The notes: a model not told the origin generated them from the letters alone. Positions 34,691-43,975 are shown, counted from the first letter of the stretch. The stretch: 64,000 nucleotides of DNA from Arthrobacter oryzae (GCF_003634095.1 NZ_RBIR01000001.1:868001-932000), one strand, 5' to 3'. A program made the numbers and translations.

Positions 34691-35845
34691 CTATTCCGGG
34701 CCGCGGATATCGAGCTGGGGATCTTCGGGTTCGGCTTCCGACGCTACCCGGTTTGTGGGCCGCTTCGGCGGGATCTGTGGCGTCACCAGCCTGCGGGTTC
34801 CGCTCCAAAGTGCCGGCGGTGCGTCGATGAGGTAGGCCAGCCGGTAGGCAACGCCCTCATAGTTAAGCCTCCACCCGCGGAAGTGCGGCCACGCCTGTTC
34901 CGCTGAATGTTCCACCGGGTATCCGACCGACTTCAGCATCTTCACGGCCTCCTGGAATTCGGCAAACGTCAGCTCGGTCTTCGCGTCCGGATCCACGTCC
35001 TCCACGACTGGAATGGACAGCGCATGCGCGATCTGGTTCAGGCAGGAAAATCCCATCCGCAGGAGCAGCCGCGCCCTCAGGGTCGGCGCGGTGCCGGGGC
35101 TAAGGGAGAGCTGCAGGGCGGCACTGTCCATGACGCTGAGCAGCGCGATCAGCCAGTTCGACTCCGGCAGCGGCGACCGGAGGGTACAGAGAGTCAGATA
35201 GGTGCTGTGGGACTCGGCAACGTCAGCCGCCCACCGCTCCCAGGTGCCGTAAAGGGTGCCCAGCTCTGCTGTGCTGTCCACGGTTGAGAGTCCGAAACGG
35301 GTCCGGACAAGGAGCTCCGGGCCCCATGCCGGGGAACCGGCCCGTGAAACGAGAAGCGTAACTTCGGATTCCCGTCGGTTGAACGCTGCGTACAAAGTCG
35401 GCAGATACCCGATCTGGAGCGCAATGACTACCAGGCCGGTAAACGCCGCTGAGTACACCAACAACGTATTTCCCAACTCATCCGGGGGCGCGTAGCCGAG
35501 CGTGAATAGCGCCGAACCCGCTTCGCTGAAGGCCCGGCCCGGTTGACCCTGGACAAAGGGAAGAAGCATCAGGGCGAAAGAGAGGTAAAACAACATCATC
35601 CACATGCCGAGCCTGATGAACAAGGACATCGGCGCCTGCCAGGCAAGGAGCCTATCCAGCCGCCGATAAGTCCGTATTGGACGACGAGCCAGACTGAAGA
35701 CCCCTTTGGCTGCCAGGGCCGCGCCGGCGGAGAGCCTGTCCTTGTGCTGCCGCGGCACGATCAGAGCGCCGATAACACTCGTCCAGGTCCAGACCAGAAT
35801 GAGCACACCGGCCGAAAAGCCCACCCACCTAACCACTTCAGCCAT
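34691..35845 (-). CDS. Two-TM potassium-channel-like membrane protein
   Basis: A 384-residue protein; ATG 35845 has GAGGAA upstream, while a longer frame to 35959 has none. The first ~190 residues contain an N-terminal helix, a second helix pair and a re-entrant loop with SALFTLGYAPPDELGN. The T-L-G-Y segment resembles the T-x-G-Y selectivity filter of K+ channels, followed by an exit helix (LLVYSAAFTGLVVIALQIGYLPTLY). The long C-terminal cytoplasmic half is helical and not an RCK domain that I recognise. It ends with a Pro/Glu-rich tail. Ion selectivity is an inference from the filter-like motif. Confidence 0.65.
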   Translation of the reverse strand: MAEVVRWVGFSAGVLILVWTWTSVIGALIVPRQHKDRLSAGAALAAKGVFSLARRPIRTYRRLDRLLAWQAPMSLFIRLGMWMMLFYLSFALMLLPFVQGQPGRAFSEAGSALFTLGYAPPDELGNTLLVYSAAFTGLVVIALQIGYLPTLYAAFNRRESEVTLLVSRAGSPAWGPELLVRTRFGLSTVDSTAELGTLYGTWERWAADVAESHSTYLTLCTLRSPLPESNWLIALLSVMDSAALQLSLSPGTAPTLRARLLLRMGFSCLNQIAHALSIPVVEDVDPDAKTELTFAEFQEAVKMLKSVGYPVEHSAEQAWPHFRGWRLNYEGVAYRLAYLIDAPPALWSGTRRLVTPQIPPKRPTNRVASEAEPEDPQLDIRGPE

Positions 35846-36127
35846 GCGATTCCTCACCGATGCTTCACGCACGTCGTGCCAACTACGGGCCCGGACAATC
35901 ACCGGAGGCCCGGTCCTACCGTACGGGTTCTTGCCGATCTCGGTGCGGACCCGGGCCATGGCAACACATGACCACCGTGATCACCATCCGCCCACCGGTG
36001 GACCCCGGTAACTTTGAATGCGGTCATCAGCGGCTTACACCCCCGGCGGCAGTACCAAGCGTGTTCTAGTGTCCGTATTTTGGGATAGAAATCTCAGCAT
36101 ACGGCCAAATGCTTTAGGCTCAGATCC

Positions 36128-36991
36128 ATGAGCAGCGGCGACCCGAACATGCAGCCCTTTGTCGATTGGACCTGGTGTGACGGCCACGCCGGGCGATTCG
36201 TTCTCGTGGATGCCCGCTGGTATCTGGACGGCTCCTCAGGAAGGGACGCTTACGATGCCGGCCATATCCCGGACGCGGTCTTCGTCGACATGGATAAGTG
36301 GCTTTCCGGGCCGGCGTCGAAGGATGCCGGGAGGAATCCGCTGCCCGATCCTGGAGTGTTTGCCCAAGGGATGCGCGAGGCCGGCATAAATGACTCTGAC
36401 ACCGTGATCGCCTATGACGACGCCGGCGGAGTCATTGCCGCCCGAATTGTGTGGATGCTGAGGTCCTTGGGTCGCAGCGCCGCGGTCCTGAACGGGGGCA
36501 TCGCCAGCTATCCGGGAAAACTTTCTAAGAGGGTTCCGGATAGACGGGAAGGTAACTTCTCCGCCCATGCCTGGCCTGAGTTCCTGCTGGCCGATATCTC
36601 GGAGGCATCGTCTGATAAAAACATGGTCATGGACGCGAGGAATCGTGACCGCTTCGAGGGTCACCAAGATCCTGTTGACCCCCGCCCGGGGCACATTCCC
36701 GGCGCCGTGAATGTCCCCTGCCGCGAGAACCTCGACTCCACGGGGACCCTGATCCCCGAGGTGGAGCTCCGCGAGAAATTCGCCCGCGCCGGCATAGTCT
36801 CCACCGAGAACACGATTGCCTATTGCGGATCCGGCGTGACCGCCTGCCACAACCTGCTGGTCCTGGAGCACCTGGGACTGGGCAAAGGCAGGCTATTCGT
36901 CGGCGGCTGGTCCCAATATGGGCACGCCACGAGCAGGCCTGTCGAAACTGCCCAACCCCTCCCGGGGCAGTCTCCCCTGCGCCGCTCGTAG
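36128..36991 (+). CDS. sseA: 3-mercaptopyruvate/thiosulfate sulfurtransferase
   Basis: A 287-residue protein with tandem rhodanese domains. The first has LVDARWYLDGSSGRDAYDAGHIPDAVFVDMD, the second MDARNRDRFEGHQDPVDPRPGHIPGAVNVP, and the active Cys233 lies in YCGSGVTAC. CGSGVTA is the loop form of mercaptopyruvate/thiosulfate sulfurtransferases. It generates persulfide that the neighbouring sulfur locus (28-34 kb) could process, though it is about 2 kb away and lacks a CstR-type operator. A TAGGCT box ends seven bases before ATG 36128, so the mRNA may be leaderless. Confidence 0.88.
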   Translation: MSSGDPNMQPFVDWTWCDGHAGRFVLVDARWYLDGSSGRDAYDAGHIPDAVFVDMDKWLSGPASKDAGRNPLPDPGVFAQGMREAGINDSDTVIAYDDAGGVIAARIVWMLRSLGRSAAVLNGGIASYPGKLSKRVPDRREGNFSAHAWPEFLLADISEASSDKNMVMDARNRDRFEGHQDPVDPRPGHIPGAVNVPCRENLDSTGTLIPEVELREKFARAGIVSTENTIAYCGSGVTACHNLLVLEHLGLGKGRLFVGGWSQYGHATSRPVETAQPLPGQSPLRRS

Positions 36992-37193
36992 AGGGTTCGA
37001 CTGCACAGCAATCCCACAGGCGATCCACGTGGAGGACACAGCCGGCTTGCTCATTATTAATGGAACCGGGGCAACCGTGGATGTGGCGGCGGCCGCGACT
37101 TTTCCGGCCCGTACCTGCGAAACCGCGGCCGCCATGCCCAGCGGCGTAACCAGTAAATCTGCCGGTCCGAGCTCCGAACAGCGAGGTGCCACC

Positions 37194-37346
37194 ATGTCAC
37201 CAAAACGCGAACCACGGTTCTGGAAGCGTGAAAATGCTTCCTTGATCGTCCTGGGCATCGGCATTCTCTTGGTACTGATCGCCGCCGGGATAGTTGTATG
37301 GGTTATCAATATTGCCCCGGTCATCTCTCGCATCACAGGATCCTAG
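37194..37346 (+). CDS. Small single-pass membrane protein
   Basis: A 50-residue protein with a charged N terminus (MSPKREPRFWKREN), one strongly hydrophobic helix (ASLIVLGIGILLVLIAAGIV) and a short polar end. ATG 37194 has GAGGTG upstream. It is followed by a stable hairpin at 37353-37372. No family is recognised. The size and topology resemble small stress-linked membrane proteins, but the function is unknown. Roughly 200 bases on its upstream side hold no other gene. Confidence 0.55.
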   Translation: MSPKREPRFWKRENASLIVLGIGILLVLIAAGIVVWVINIAPVISRITGS

Positions 37347-37352
37347 GGGAAC

Positions 37353-37372
37353 GGGGGCTCGCTGGAGCCCCC
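37353..37372 (+). terminator. Hairpin after the small membrane protein
   Basis: An 8-bp perfect stem (GGGGGCTC / GAGCCCCC) with a GCTG loop starts seven bases after the stop codon at 37346. A T-tract is absent, so termination strength is uncertain. Confidence 0.5.
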
Positions 37373-37566
37373 GGCTGACCTACGCCAGTGAACTCGCGGA
37401 GGCGGTGCCGGCTGTGACCGCCGCGCGCTCTTGACGCGGCCTTGGCCACAAGCGTATACAAGGGCCATCCCGGTGTCGTCGCGGGGGTTACGACCGCAAA
37501 GCAATCGCGGGCAGCCCGGGGCCGTCTTTGTGAACCACGACGGAGCAGCGAAGTGAGGTGTGAGCG

Positions 37567-38250
37567 ATGACCGGATTGGCTGCCCTCCGGTTCGTGGCGC
37601 TCGGCTGGGCAGGCTTCGTCGCCGCGGAAGTAGGGATCGCGGACGACTGGGGGTACTACTTCGGCGTTTTCGTGGTTGTGCTGGCCCAGTGCGCCGGCGT
37701 ACCGCTTCCCGCCGTGGCCGTACTGCTTGGGGCCTACGCCTCGGCACGCCATGGGGATCTGAACCTTGCTACCGTCATCGCGGTCGGCAGCCTGGGCGCC
37801 ATGCTCGGGAGCACGATTGGCTATGTGCTTGGGCGGGTGGGAGGTCGTCCGTTGTTGCTGCGGCTTGCGAAGCGCTTCCACGCCGACGAGAATCGCATCG
37901 CCCAACTGGAGTCATTCTTCGAGCGGCACGGCGGCTCAGCCTTGTTCTTCGGCCGCTGGGTCATTGTCGTGCGGCTCTGGGGAGCCATTGCCGCGGGCGC
38001 TGCCAAGATGCCGTGGCCCAAGTTCCTGCTTTGGACTATCACAGGGTCCATTGCCTGGGTCGCGAGTCTCAGCGTTCTCGCCTATCTGGCCGGAGCCGTA
38101 GCCCTTGCCATCGGTGACGCTCTCGACATCGGCGGCTGGGTACTGGTCCCCTTCGTCGTGCTTGGCCTGGTGCTCGTCTGGCGCCGGCGCCGACGCCGGA
38201 AGCTCAAGCCAGCCGAAGGGCCAGGGGACGCCCTGCCCGACGCCGAATGA
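37567..38250 (+). CDS. DedA/VTT-domain membrane protein
   Basis: A 227-residue DedA-family protein; GAGGTG precedes ATG 37567. Family landmarks are the amphipathic segment with VPLPAVAVLLGAYA, GSLGAMLGSTIGYVLGRVGG, a FFERHGGSALFFGRWVIVVRLWGAIAAGAAKMPW stretch with the conserved F/L-G-R-x-x-x-x-x-R charges, and four to five helices. DedA proteins act as lipid scramblase- or flippase-like transporters, for example of undecaprenyl phosphate or phosphatidylethanolamine. The C terminus is unusually basic (WRRRRRRKLK). Confidence 0.88.
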   Translation: MTGLAALRFVALGWAGFVAAEVGIADDWGYYFGVFVVVLAQCAGVPLPAVAVLLGAYASARHGDLNLATVIAVGSLGAMLGSTIGYVLGRVGGRPLLLRLAKRFHADENRIAQLESFFERHGGSALFFGRWVIVVRLWGAIAAGAAKMPWPKFLLWTITGSIAWVASLSVLAYLAGAVALAIGDALDIGGWVLVPFVVLGLVLVWRRRRRRKLKPAEGPGDALPDAE

Positions 38251-38357
38251 AGCCGCGGCCAGCTGCCCCGCGCGGGATCAACCCGGCCCCCACACTTGAT
38301 CCCCCGGCCCCTGCATTCCCGGCTAGACGGCTGTTCCTCACTGCCCTAGGAGAAATT

Positions 38358-39098
38358 ATGAAGTTGACCGGCAACACCATCCTCATAACGGGCGGTACGT
38401 CCGGCATCGGCAAAGGCTTTGCGCAGCATTTCCTGGGACTTGGCAATACGGTCATCATCTGTGGACGTCGTAAGGATCGCTTAGAGCAACTCAAAGCCCG
38501 GAACCCGGGCCTCGCAACCTTCCAATGCGATCTGACGGACGCGGCGTCTCGGGAAAACTTGGTTCGGCACGTCATTCAGGAATGCCCCGACCTGAACATA
38601 CTTATTAATAATGCCGGCATACAACTGACGGCTGACCTGGCCAAGCCGGTCGATTTGGCGGCGGTGGAGCAGGAAATTGCAACAAACCTGATTGCTCCGC
38701 TGCATCTGTCGTCGCTCCTGGTGGAGCAGCTCAGGGCCCGGCCCGAGCCGTGCATCGTGAATATTTCCTCCGGCTTGGCCTACACGCCCCTCGCGTTTAT
38801 GCCGGTCTACTGTGCCACCAAAGCGGCCGTTCACTCTTGGTCACTCTCATTGCGTAAGCAGCTTGAAAAAACCGGCATCGCCGTCTACGAGATAGCGCCC
38901 CCGTCAGTGGATACCGAGCTTGGCCACGAACGGCGCGAGGATAAGAGTCAAACCCATGGCGGTATGCCAGTGAATGAATTTATTAGTGAAGCGTTAAAGG
39001 CCCTGGAAAATAATGTTTTGCAAGCAGCCATTGGCCCGGCGGCCAGCATGATGGATCAAAGAGATGCATTATTTGAGCGACTCAATTCTCACTTGTAA
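38358..39098 (+). CDS. SDR oxidoreductase, DltE-like, possibly acquired
   Basis: A 246-residue SDR; TAGGAGAAATT precedes ATG 38358. It has the TGGTSGIGKG cofactor motif, NNAGIQ, a catalytic Ser in NISSGLAY and YCATK. The PSVDTELGH segment and the overall pattern resemble DltE-type SDRs. Base use departs from the neighbours: codons such as TTA, ATA, AAT and TTT cluster, especially over the last 150 bases, pointing to relatively recent transfer. Function in the host is unknown; a stand-alone redox enzyme is the safe call. Confidence 0.85.
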   Translation: MKLTGNTILITGGTSGIGKGFAQHFLGLGNTVIICGRRKDRLEQLKARNPGLATFQCDLTDAASRENLVRHVIQECPDLNILINNAGIQLTADLAKPVDLAAVEQEIATNLIAPLHLSSLLVEQLRARPEPCIVNISSGLAYTPLAFMPVYCATKAAVHSWSLSLRKQLEKTGIAVYEIAPPSVDTELGHERREDKSQTHGGMPVNEFISEALKALENNVLQAAIGPAASMMDQRDALFERLNSHL

Positions 39099-39163
39099 AT
39101 AGGTGCAGTCAGGCCTAGGACTGCAGAAATGGGCCGGTACCGGCCGTCGGCATCTCCCGGCAG

Positions 39164-39826
39164 CTAGACGACTCGGTCGCGTCGGGCGAAGGTCAGGTGG
39201 ATGACACCGCTGGGTGAGGGTGCTGCCTCGATGTGGAATCGTTGCTCGAGTCCCTCGAGACCGTCCCAGAGTCGTTCGCCGCGCCCGAGAAGGATCGGGA
39301 CAAGAACGATGTGCATCTGGTCGATCAGGTCGGCCTCAAGGAACCGGCGGATCGTGGTGACGCCCCCGCCGATTCTCACGTCGAGGTCGCCGGCGAGGGC
39401 GCGTGCCTGTTCGAGCGCCTCGGCGGGCTCGGCGTCCACAAAGTGGAAGGTGGTGCCGCCGTCCATGGTCAGTTGCGGCCGTGGGTGGTGGGTGAGGACG
39501 ATCACCGGGGTGTGGAAGGGCGGGTTGTCGCCCCACCAGCCCTGCCACTCCTCGTCGGCCCACGGGCCGCGCTGAGGCCCGAACTTGTTGCGGCCCATGA
39601 TTTCCACGCCGATGCCGGAGGACCATCGGCTTGCGAAGGCTTCGTCGATTCCATTCGAACCTTCGCCCTCGCCTGGGAGCCCCATCTGCCTAAAGGTCCG
39701 CGTCGGAAAAGCCCACTCGACCAGGCGCATCCCGGCGTGCCCGAAAGGTGCGTCCAGCTCCTGCCCTTCACCGGTACCGAATCCGTCAAGCGAGACGGAG
39801 AAGTTGTGAACGCGAACGAGTGACAT
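39164..39826 (-). CDS. Dihydrofolate reductase/RibD C-terminal family protein
   Basis: A 220-residue protein of the RibD_C/DHFR-like family. It begins with a strand-helix SLVRVHNFSVSLDGFGTG, has VEIMGRNKF (GRxT-like nucleotide loop), TPVIVLTHHPRPQ, the DVRIGGGVTTIRRFLEADLIDQMHI glycine-rich cofactor loop and LVPILLGRGERLW. Members are NADPH-dependent reductases of unknown small-molecule substrates; it is not a true riboflavin enzyme because the deaminase domain is absent. It is a single gene, and a long non-coding stretch follows upstream. Confidence 0.85.
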   Translation of the reverse strand: MSLVRVHNFSVSLDGFGTGEGQELDAPFGHAGMRLVEWAFPTRTFRQMGLPGEGEGSNGIDEAFASRWSSGIGVEIMGRNKFGPQRGPWADEEWQGWWGDNPPFHTPVIVLTHHPRPQLTMDGGTTFHFVDAEPAEALEQARALAGDLDVRIGGGVTTIRRFLEADLIDQMHIVLVPILLGRGERLWDGLEGLEQRFHIEAAPSPSGVIHLTFARRDRVV

Positions 39827-40490
39827 CGGGCTCCTTGGTCGTGGTCATGGTCGGGCGGCGGAGGCGGCGGGCGAAACGGTCAGCCTCAACCGCTTACAGT
39901 CTGCACCCGCTGCGCCGACCGTAGCTCAGGTTGCAGCTGACCTGCAAGCAGTTCAGGGAGGCGCATGGCGCCGGAGCGAATCCGCAACCCGGCAGCAGAC
40001 GGATCTATACGCGCATGGCAGGCTCATTCAGGGAAATCCGGGGGCGCCCGATATGAGCTCGGGGCCTGAGCGAGTCGCCCCAGCGTCACAAACAAAGAAA
40101 AGCTCGTGAAATTCTCGAATTGTGAACGTTTCCGGGAGGTTACTTCCTTAGCCCTTCGAGTCCTAAGCGAGTACCTCAACTCGATTCACGGGTACCACTG
40201 GATCCCTGCCCTCAGCAGAGCCACTGACGTCAGACCCTCTTCCGGACGTGTGAAACAGGTGCGTAGCCCCTTGGACAACCGCGTGACGGCGGTCGGAATG
40301 CGCAGGTAGCGACTACCCGGTTGCTCCCGCTGCAAGGTGTCGTACTTTTTTGTCACCAGCCCCTTGGCTGATAGCCGGAATCCAATATTTCGGCCTTGGT
40401 CCGTAGACGGACCCCTCCGACGCCACCGCATAGACACAGGCGCCAATTCCATCTTGATGGCAACTTCCACACATCTGATTAGGGGTAGAA
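39827..40490. other. Long intergenic region upstream of the polysaccharide cluster
   Basis: About 660 bases without a convincing gene. The part from about 40080 to 40490 is less GC-rich than the flanks, and a short hairpin (GGTCCG TAGA CGGACC, 40398-40413) lies about 80 bases before the first polysaccharide gene. I see no clear -35/-10 pair or riboswitch, but this is the place where the promoter for the 40.5-48.1 kb cluster should be. Confidence 0.5.
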
Positions 40491-41522
40491 ATGCGTGTTC
40501 TAGTCACCGGAGGAGCGGGGTTCCTCGGCTCCCATCTGTGCGAAACATTACTGAAGCGCGGCGATTCCGTTGTCTGCGTCGACGATCTCTCGACCGGCCG
40601 GCGGGACAACTTGGCGAAGTTCGCAGACCATCCAAAATTTACTTTTGTGCAGCTCGACGTCAGCACGGCCCTCAACATCAAAGGCCGGCTGGACGCGGTA
40701 GCGCACCTGGCCAGCCCGGCATCACCGCCGGACTACCACCGGCTCCCGCTAGAAACACTGGCCGTGGGCAGTAGAGGCACCGAAAATGCCCTGAAACTCG
40801 CGGAGAGGAAGACAGCCCGTTTCATCCTGGCCTCCACCAGCGAGATCTACGGGGACCCCACTGTCCATCCCCAGAATGAGCAGTACTGGGGCAACGTCAG
40901 CTCTATCGGCCCCCGCAGCGTCTATGACGAAGCCAAGCGTTTCGCCGAGGCCCTCTCCATGGCCTACTCCCGCACCAGGGGGGTCAACGTAGGGATCGTG
41001 CGCATCTTCAACACCTTCGGACCACGGATGCGCGCAGAGGATGGACGCGTCGTCTCCAGTTTCATCGCCCAGGCATTGAACGGGGACCCCCTGACAATCT
41101 ATGGCGACGGCCAGCAGACCCGCAGTTTCTGCTATGTGGACGACCTGATCCGGGGCCTGGTGGCCATGATCGACAGCAACGAAACGGGTCCCATCAATCT
41201 GGGAAACCCCGTTGAACGTACCGTGCAGGAATTGGCCGAACTGGTCCTGGAGATTACCGGTTCTTCCTCGAACATCGAATTTCACCGGCGGCCCGTGGAT
41301 GATCCAACCCGCCGCCGCCCGGACATCAGCCTCGCCGCAAAGGTGCTGGGCTGGCAGCCTCAGGTCTCCACCGAGGAGGGTCTGGAGCAGGCCATCCAGT
41401 ATTTCCGCTCCCACGCCGGCGAAGTGTCGGCCGCAGCCGCGGAAATCGCCGGCGCCCAATTCGAAGGGATGTCCCAAGCCTCGCATCAGGCGGCGCCTTC
41501 GGTCATGGCCGAGCCTGCCTAG
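40491..41522 (+). CDS. UDP-glucuronate decarboxylase (UDP-xylose synthase)-like epimerase/dehydratase
   Basis: A 343-residue extended SDR. AGGGG precedes ATG 40491. It has GGAGFLGSHLCE (NAD binding), LASPASPPDYHRLPLETL, ASTSEIYGDPTVHPQNEQYWGNVSSIGPRS split by the active-site region, the Tyr-Lys pair YDEAK, and RIFNTFGPRMR. These are hallmarks of UXS enzymes, which convert UDP-glucuronate to UDP-xylose. About 30 extra C-terminal residues are Ala-rich. It is the first gene of the cluster, with its substrate made by the next gene (UDP-glucose dehydrogenase). A C4-decarboxylase activity other than UXS is less likely. Confidence 0.82.
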   Translation: MRVLVTGGAGFLGSHLCETLLKRGDSVVCVDDLSTGRRDNLAKFADHPKFTFVQLDVSTALNIKGRLDAVAHLASPASPPDYHRLPLETLAVGSRGTENALKLAERKTARFILASTSEIYGDPTVHPQNEQYWGNVSSIGPRSVYDEAKRFAEALSMAYSRTRGVNVGIVRIFNTFGPRMRAEDGRVVSSFIAQALNGDPLTIYGDGQQTRSFCYVDDLIRGLVAMIDSNETGPINLGNPVERTVQELAELVLEITGSSSNIEFHRRPVDDPTRRRPDISLAAKVLGWQPQVSTEEGLEQAIQYFRSHAGEVSAAAAEIAGAQFEGMSQASHQAAPSVMAEPA

Positions 41523-41583
41523 CCCCCGACCGACCACCAACTGCGGTCTGTTCGGCCGCACACGCGTTCTTTAGGAGACCAGC

Positions 41584-42903
41584 ATGCGTATCACTGTGAT
41601 TGGCACAGGTTATCTGGGCGCTGTACACGCCGCCGGCATGGCAGCCTTCGGCCACGATGTCTTGGGTGTGGACGTCGACGCCGCGAAAATTGACCGTCTC
41701 GCCCACGGAGTGGCCCCTTTCTACGAGCCGGGCTTTCCCGAGTTGCTGCGGGAGAATCTCGACTCGGGTCGGTTGCGGTTCTCAACGTCACTGGAGGAGG
41801 CGGCCGCGTTCGGCGATGTTCACTTCATCTGCGTCGGTACTCCGCAGAAGCCCGGCTCCACTGCCGCGGACATGAAATTCGTTGACGCCGTCATCGAGGG
41901 CATGGCACCGCATCTGCTCCGTCCGTGCCTCATCGTGGGCAAGTCCACCGTGCCTGTCGGAACGGCGGCCCGGCTCACGGACTTGGTCGCGCGGCTCTCC
42001 CCGGTGGGAGGACACGCACAAGTGGCGTGGAATCCTGAGTTCCTGCGGGAAGGGTTCGCTGTCAATGACACCCTCCACCCTGACCGGCTCGTCGTCGGAG
42101 TGTCCTCATCCGGGGCCGAGGCGACGCTGCGGGAGGTGTACGCCACCATCCTTGAGGCCGGCACGCCGTACGTCGCAACTGACGTGGCTACTGCCGAACT
42201 GGTGAAAGTCTCAGCCAATGCGTTCCTGGCAACCAAGATCTCATTCATCAATGCCATCTCCGAGGTCTGTGAGTCCGTGGGGGCAGACATCGTCCCCCTT
42301 GCTGCGGCGCTAGGCCACGACGCCCGGATCGGCAACCGATTCCTCGCCCCGGGCGTGGGCTTCGGCGGCGGTTGCCTGCCAAAGGACATCCGCGCCTTCC
42401 TGGCCCGCGCCGAAGAGTTGGGAATCGACGAAGTCCTTGGATTCCTTAGAAACGTCGACGACATCAACGTCAACCGGCGCCGGAGCGCCGTTAATCTGGC
42501 CCGCGGGATGCTCGGCGGCTCCCTCAGGGACAAGCGAATCGCCGTCCTGGGCGCCGCCTTCAAACCCAACAGCGACGACATCCGGGACTCGCCGGCGCTC
42601 AGCGTCGCCAACGCCCTCCAGGGTCAAGGGGCCCAGGTCCGCGTCCATGATCCCGAGGCAATCGAAAACGCCCGCGCCGCCTACCCGTTGCTCAACTACA
42701 CCTCCGAGGTCCACAAAGCCTTCGAAGGCGCGGAGTTGGCAGTTCACCTCACAGAGTGGCAGGAGTACCGGGACCTCGACCCGCTACACCTCGCCACGCT
42801 CGTGACCACACCGCACATCCTCGACGCCAGGAACGCGCTCGACATCGACCACTGGCGCGCGGCCGGGTGGACGGTTCGGGCCATGGGCCGGCCGGCCAGA
42901 TAG
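41584..42903 (+). CDS. ugd: UDP-glucose 6-dehydrogenase
   Basis: A 439-residue enzyme oxidising UDP-glucose twice to UDP-glucuronate with NAD+. The N-terminal Rossmann motif is GTGYLGAVHAAGMAAFGH, the middle helical linker follows, and the active-site Cys264 lies in GVGFGGGCLPKD. The C-terminal domain has LGAAFKPNSDDIRDSPAL. GGAGACC lies before ATG 41584. It supplies the UXS-like enzyme upstream and draws UDP-glucose from GalU at the end of the cluster. Confidence 0.92.
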   Translation: MRITVIGTGYLGAVHAAGMAAFGHDVLGVDVDAAKIDRLAHGVAPFYEPGFPELLRENLDSGRLRFSTSLEEAAAFGDVHFICVGTPQKPGSTAADMKFVDAVIEGMAPHLLRPCLIVGKSTVPVGTAARLTDLVARLSPVGGHAQVAWNPEFLREGFAVNDTLHPDRLVVGVSSSGAEATLREVYATILEAGTPYVATDVATAELVKVSANAFLATKISFINAISEVCESVGADIVPLAAALGHDARIGNRFLAPGVGFGGGCLPKDIRAFLARAEELGIDEVLGFLRNVDDINVNRRRSAVNLARGMLGGSLRDKRIAVLGAAFKPNSDDIRDSPALSVANALQGQGAQVRVHDPEAIENARAAYPLLNYTSEVHKAFEGAELAVHLTEWQEYRDLDPLHLATLVTTPHILDARNALDIDHWRAAGWTVRAMGRPAR

Positions 42904-42928
42904 GCCAACACGACAAGGAGGACGCACC

Positions 42929-43975
42929 ATGAATAAACCCACAGCCCTGGTCACCGGCGGGGCCGGCTTTATCGGCAGCCACTGCAGCCTCGACCTGATC
43001 CTCAATGGCTACGACGTCGTTGTAATCGACAACTTCATCAACAGTTCACCGGCAGCAATTGAGCAGGTGCAGCGCGTTACCGGAGGGCACATCACCCTCC
43101 ACGACGTTGACCTGGCCGACCAGGCGTCCCTGCGAGAGGTCTTCCAGATTCATCGCGTCGACGTCGTCGTTCATTTCGCGGCGCACAAGGCCGTGGGGGA
43201 CTCCATGAATCGGCCGTTGGAGTATTACTCCAACAACGTCACCGGACTGCTCAACCTCCTTAACGCCATGGAGGAGGCGGGCGTCAGGCACTTGGTGTTC
43301 TCCTCGTCCTGTTCCATCTACGGGGACGCGAAGGAACTGCCGCTGACGGAAGATTCACCCGCACGTCCGACGAACCCGTACGCGCAAAGCAAGTGGATGT
43401 GCGAAAAGATCCTGGCGGACCTGTGCAGCCGGCACGCGGAATGGTCCGTCACCGCGTTGCGCTACTTCAATCCGACCGGCGCCCACGAAAGCGGCGAAAT
43501 CGGCGAGGACCCAACCGGCATCCCGGGAAACATCGTGCCCTTTCTGACCCAGCTCGCCGCCGGCCGCCACGACGAATTGCACGTGTTCGGTTCCGACTAC
43601 CGCACCGTCGACGGGACCGCCGTCCGGGACTACATCCACGTCATGGACGTGGTCGAAGGTCACCGCCTGGCACTCGAAACCGGCCCCCTCCCGGGATTCC
43701 GCCGCTACAACCTGGGCACCGGCGTCGGAACCTCCGTCCTGGAACTCATCCGGGAATTTGAGAAGGTCACGGGGAACACCATCCCCTATCGCATCGTCGG
43801 TCGCAGGCCCGGCGATGTGCCCGAGCTTGTTGCCTCCCCGGCACTTGCCAATGCCGACCTCGGTTGGACGGCCCGCCGGAACCTCACCGAAATGTGTCGG
43901 GACGCCTGGAACTTCCAGGAAAAGCACCCGAGCGGATACGCGAGCGCCGCCATGAGCGGGGGTGGAACCACATGA
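42929..43975 (+). CDS. galE: UDP-glucose 4-epimerase
   Basis: A 348-residue extended SDR interconverting UDP-glucose and UDP-galactose. Motifs: GGAGFIGSHCSLDL, HFAAHKAVGDSMNRPLEYYSNN, SSSCSIYGD, NPYAQSKWM with the catalytic Tyr-Lys, LRYFNPTGAHESG and GTAVRDYIHVMD. Length and motifs are those of GalE proper. AAGGAGG precedes ATG 42929, and its stop overlaps the start of the glycosyltransferase gene (ATGA). Direct translational coupling to the synthase points to UDP-galactose as the substrate of the polymerase. Confidence 0.93.
   Translation: MNKPTALVTGGAGFIGSHCSLDLILNGYDVVVIDNFINSSPAAIEQVQRVTGGHITLHDVDLADQASLREVFQIHRVDVVVHFAAHKAVGDSMNRPLEYYSNNVTGLLNLLNAMEEAGVRHLVFSSSCSIYGDAKELPLTEDSPARPTNPYAQSKWMCEKILADLCSRHAEWSVTALRYFNPTGAHESGEIGEDPTGIPGNIVPFLTQLAAGRHDELHVFGSDYRTVDGTAVRDYIHVMDVVEGHRLALETGPLPGFRRYNLGTGVGTSVLELIREFEKVTGNTIPYRIVGRRPGDVPELVASPALANADLGWTARRNLTEMCRDAWNFQEKHPSGYASAAMSGGGTT

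Noticed and set aside
40106..40309. Small gene in the gap before the polysaccharide cluster
   Set aside because: No ribosome-binding site, no recognisable motif and atypical codon use; it is treated as non-coding.
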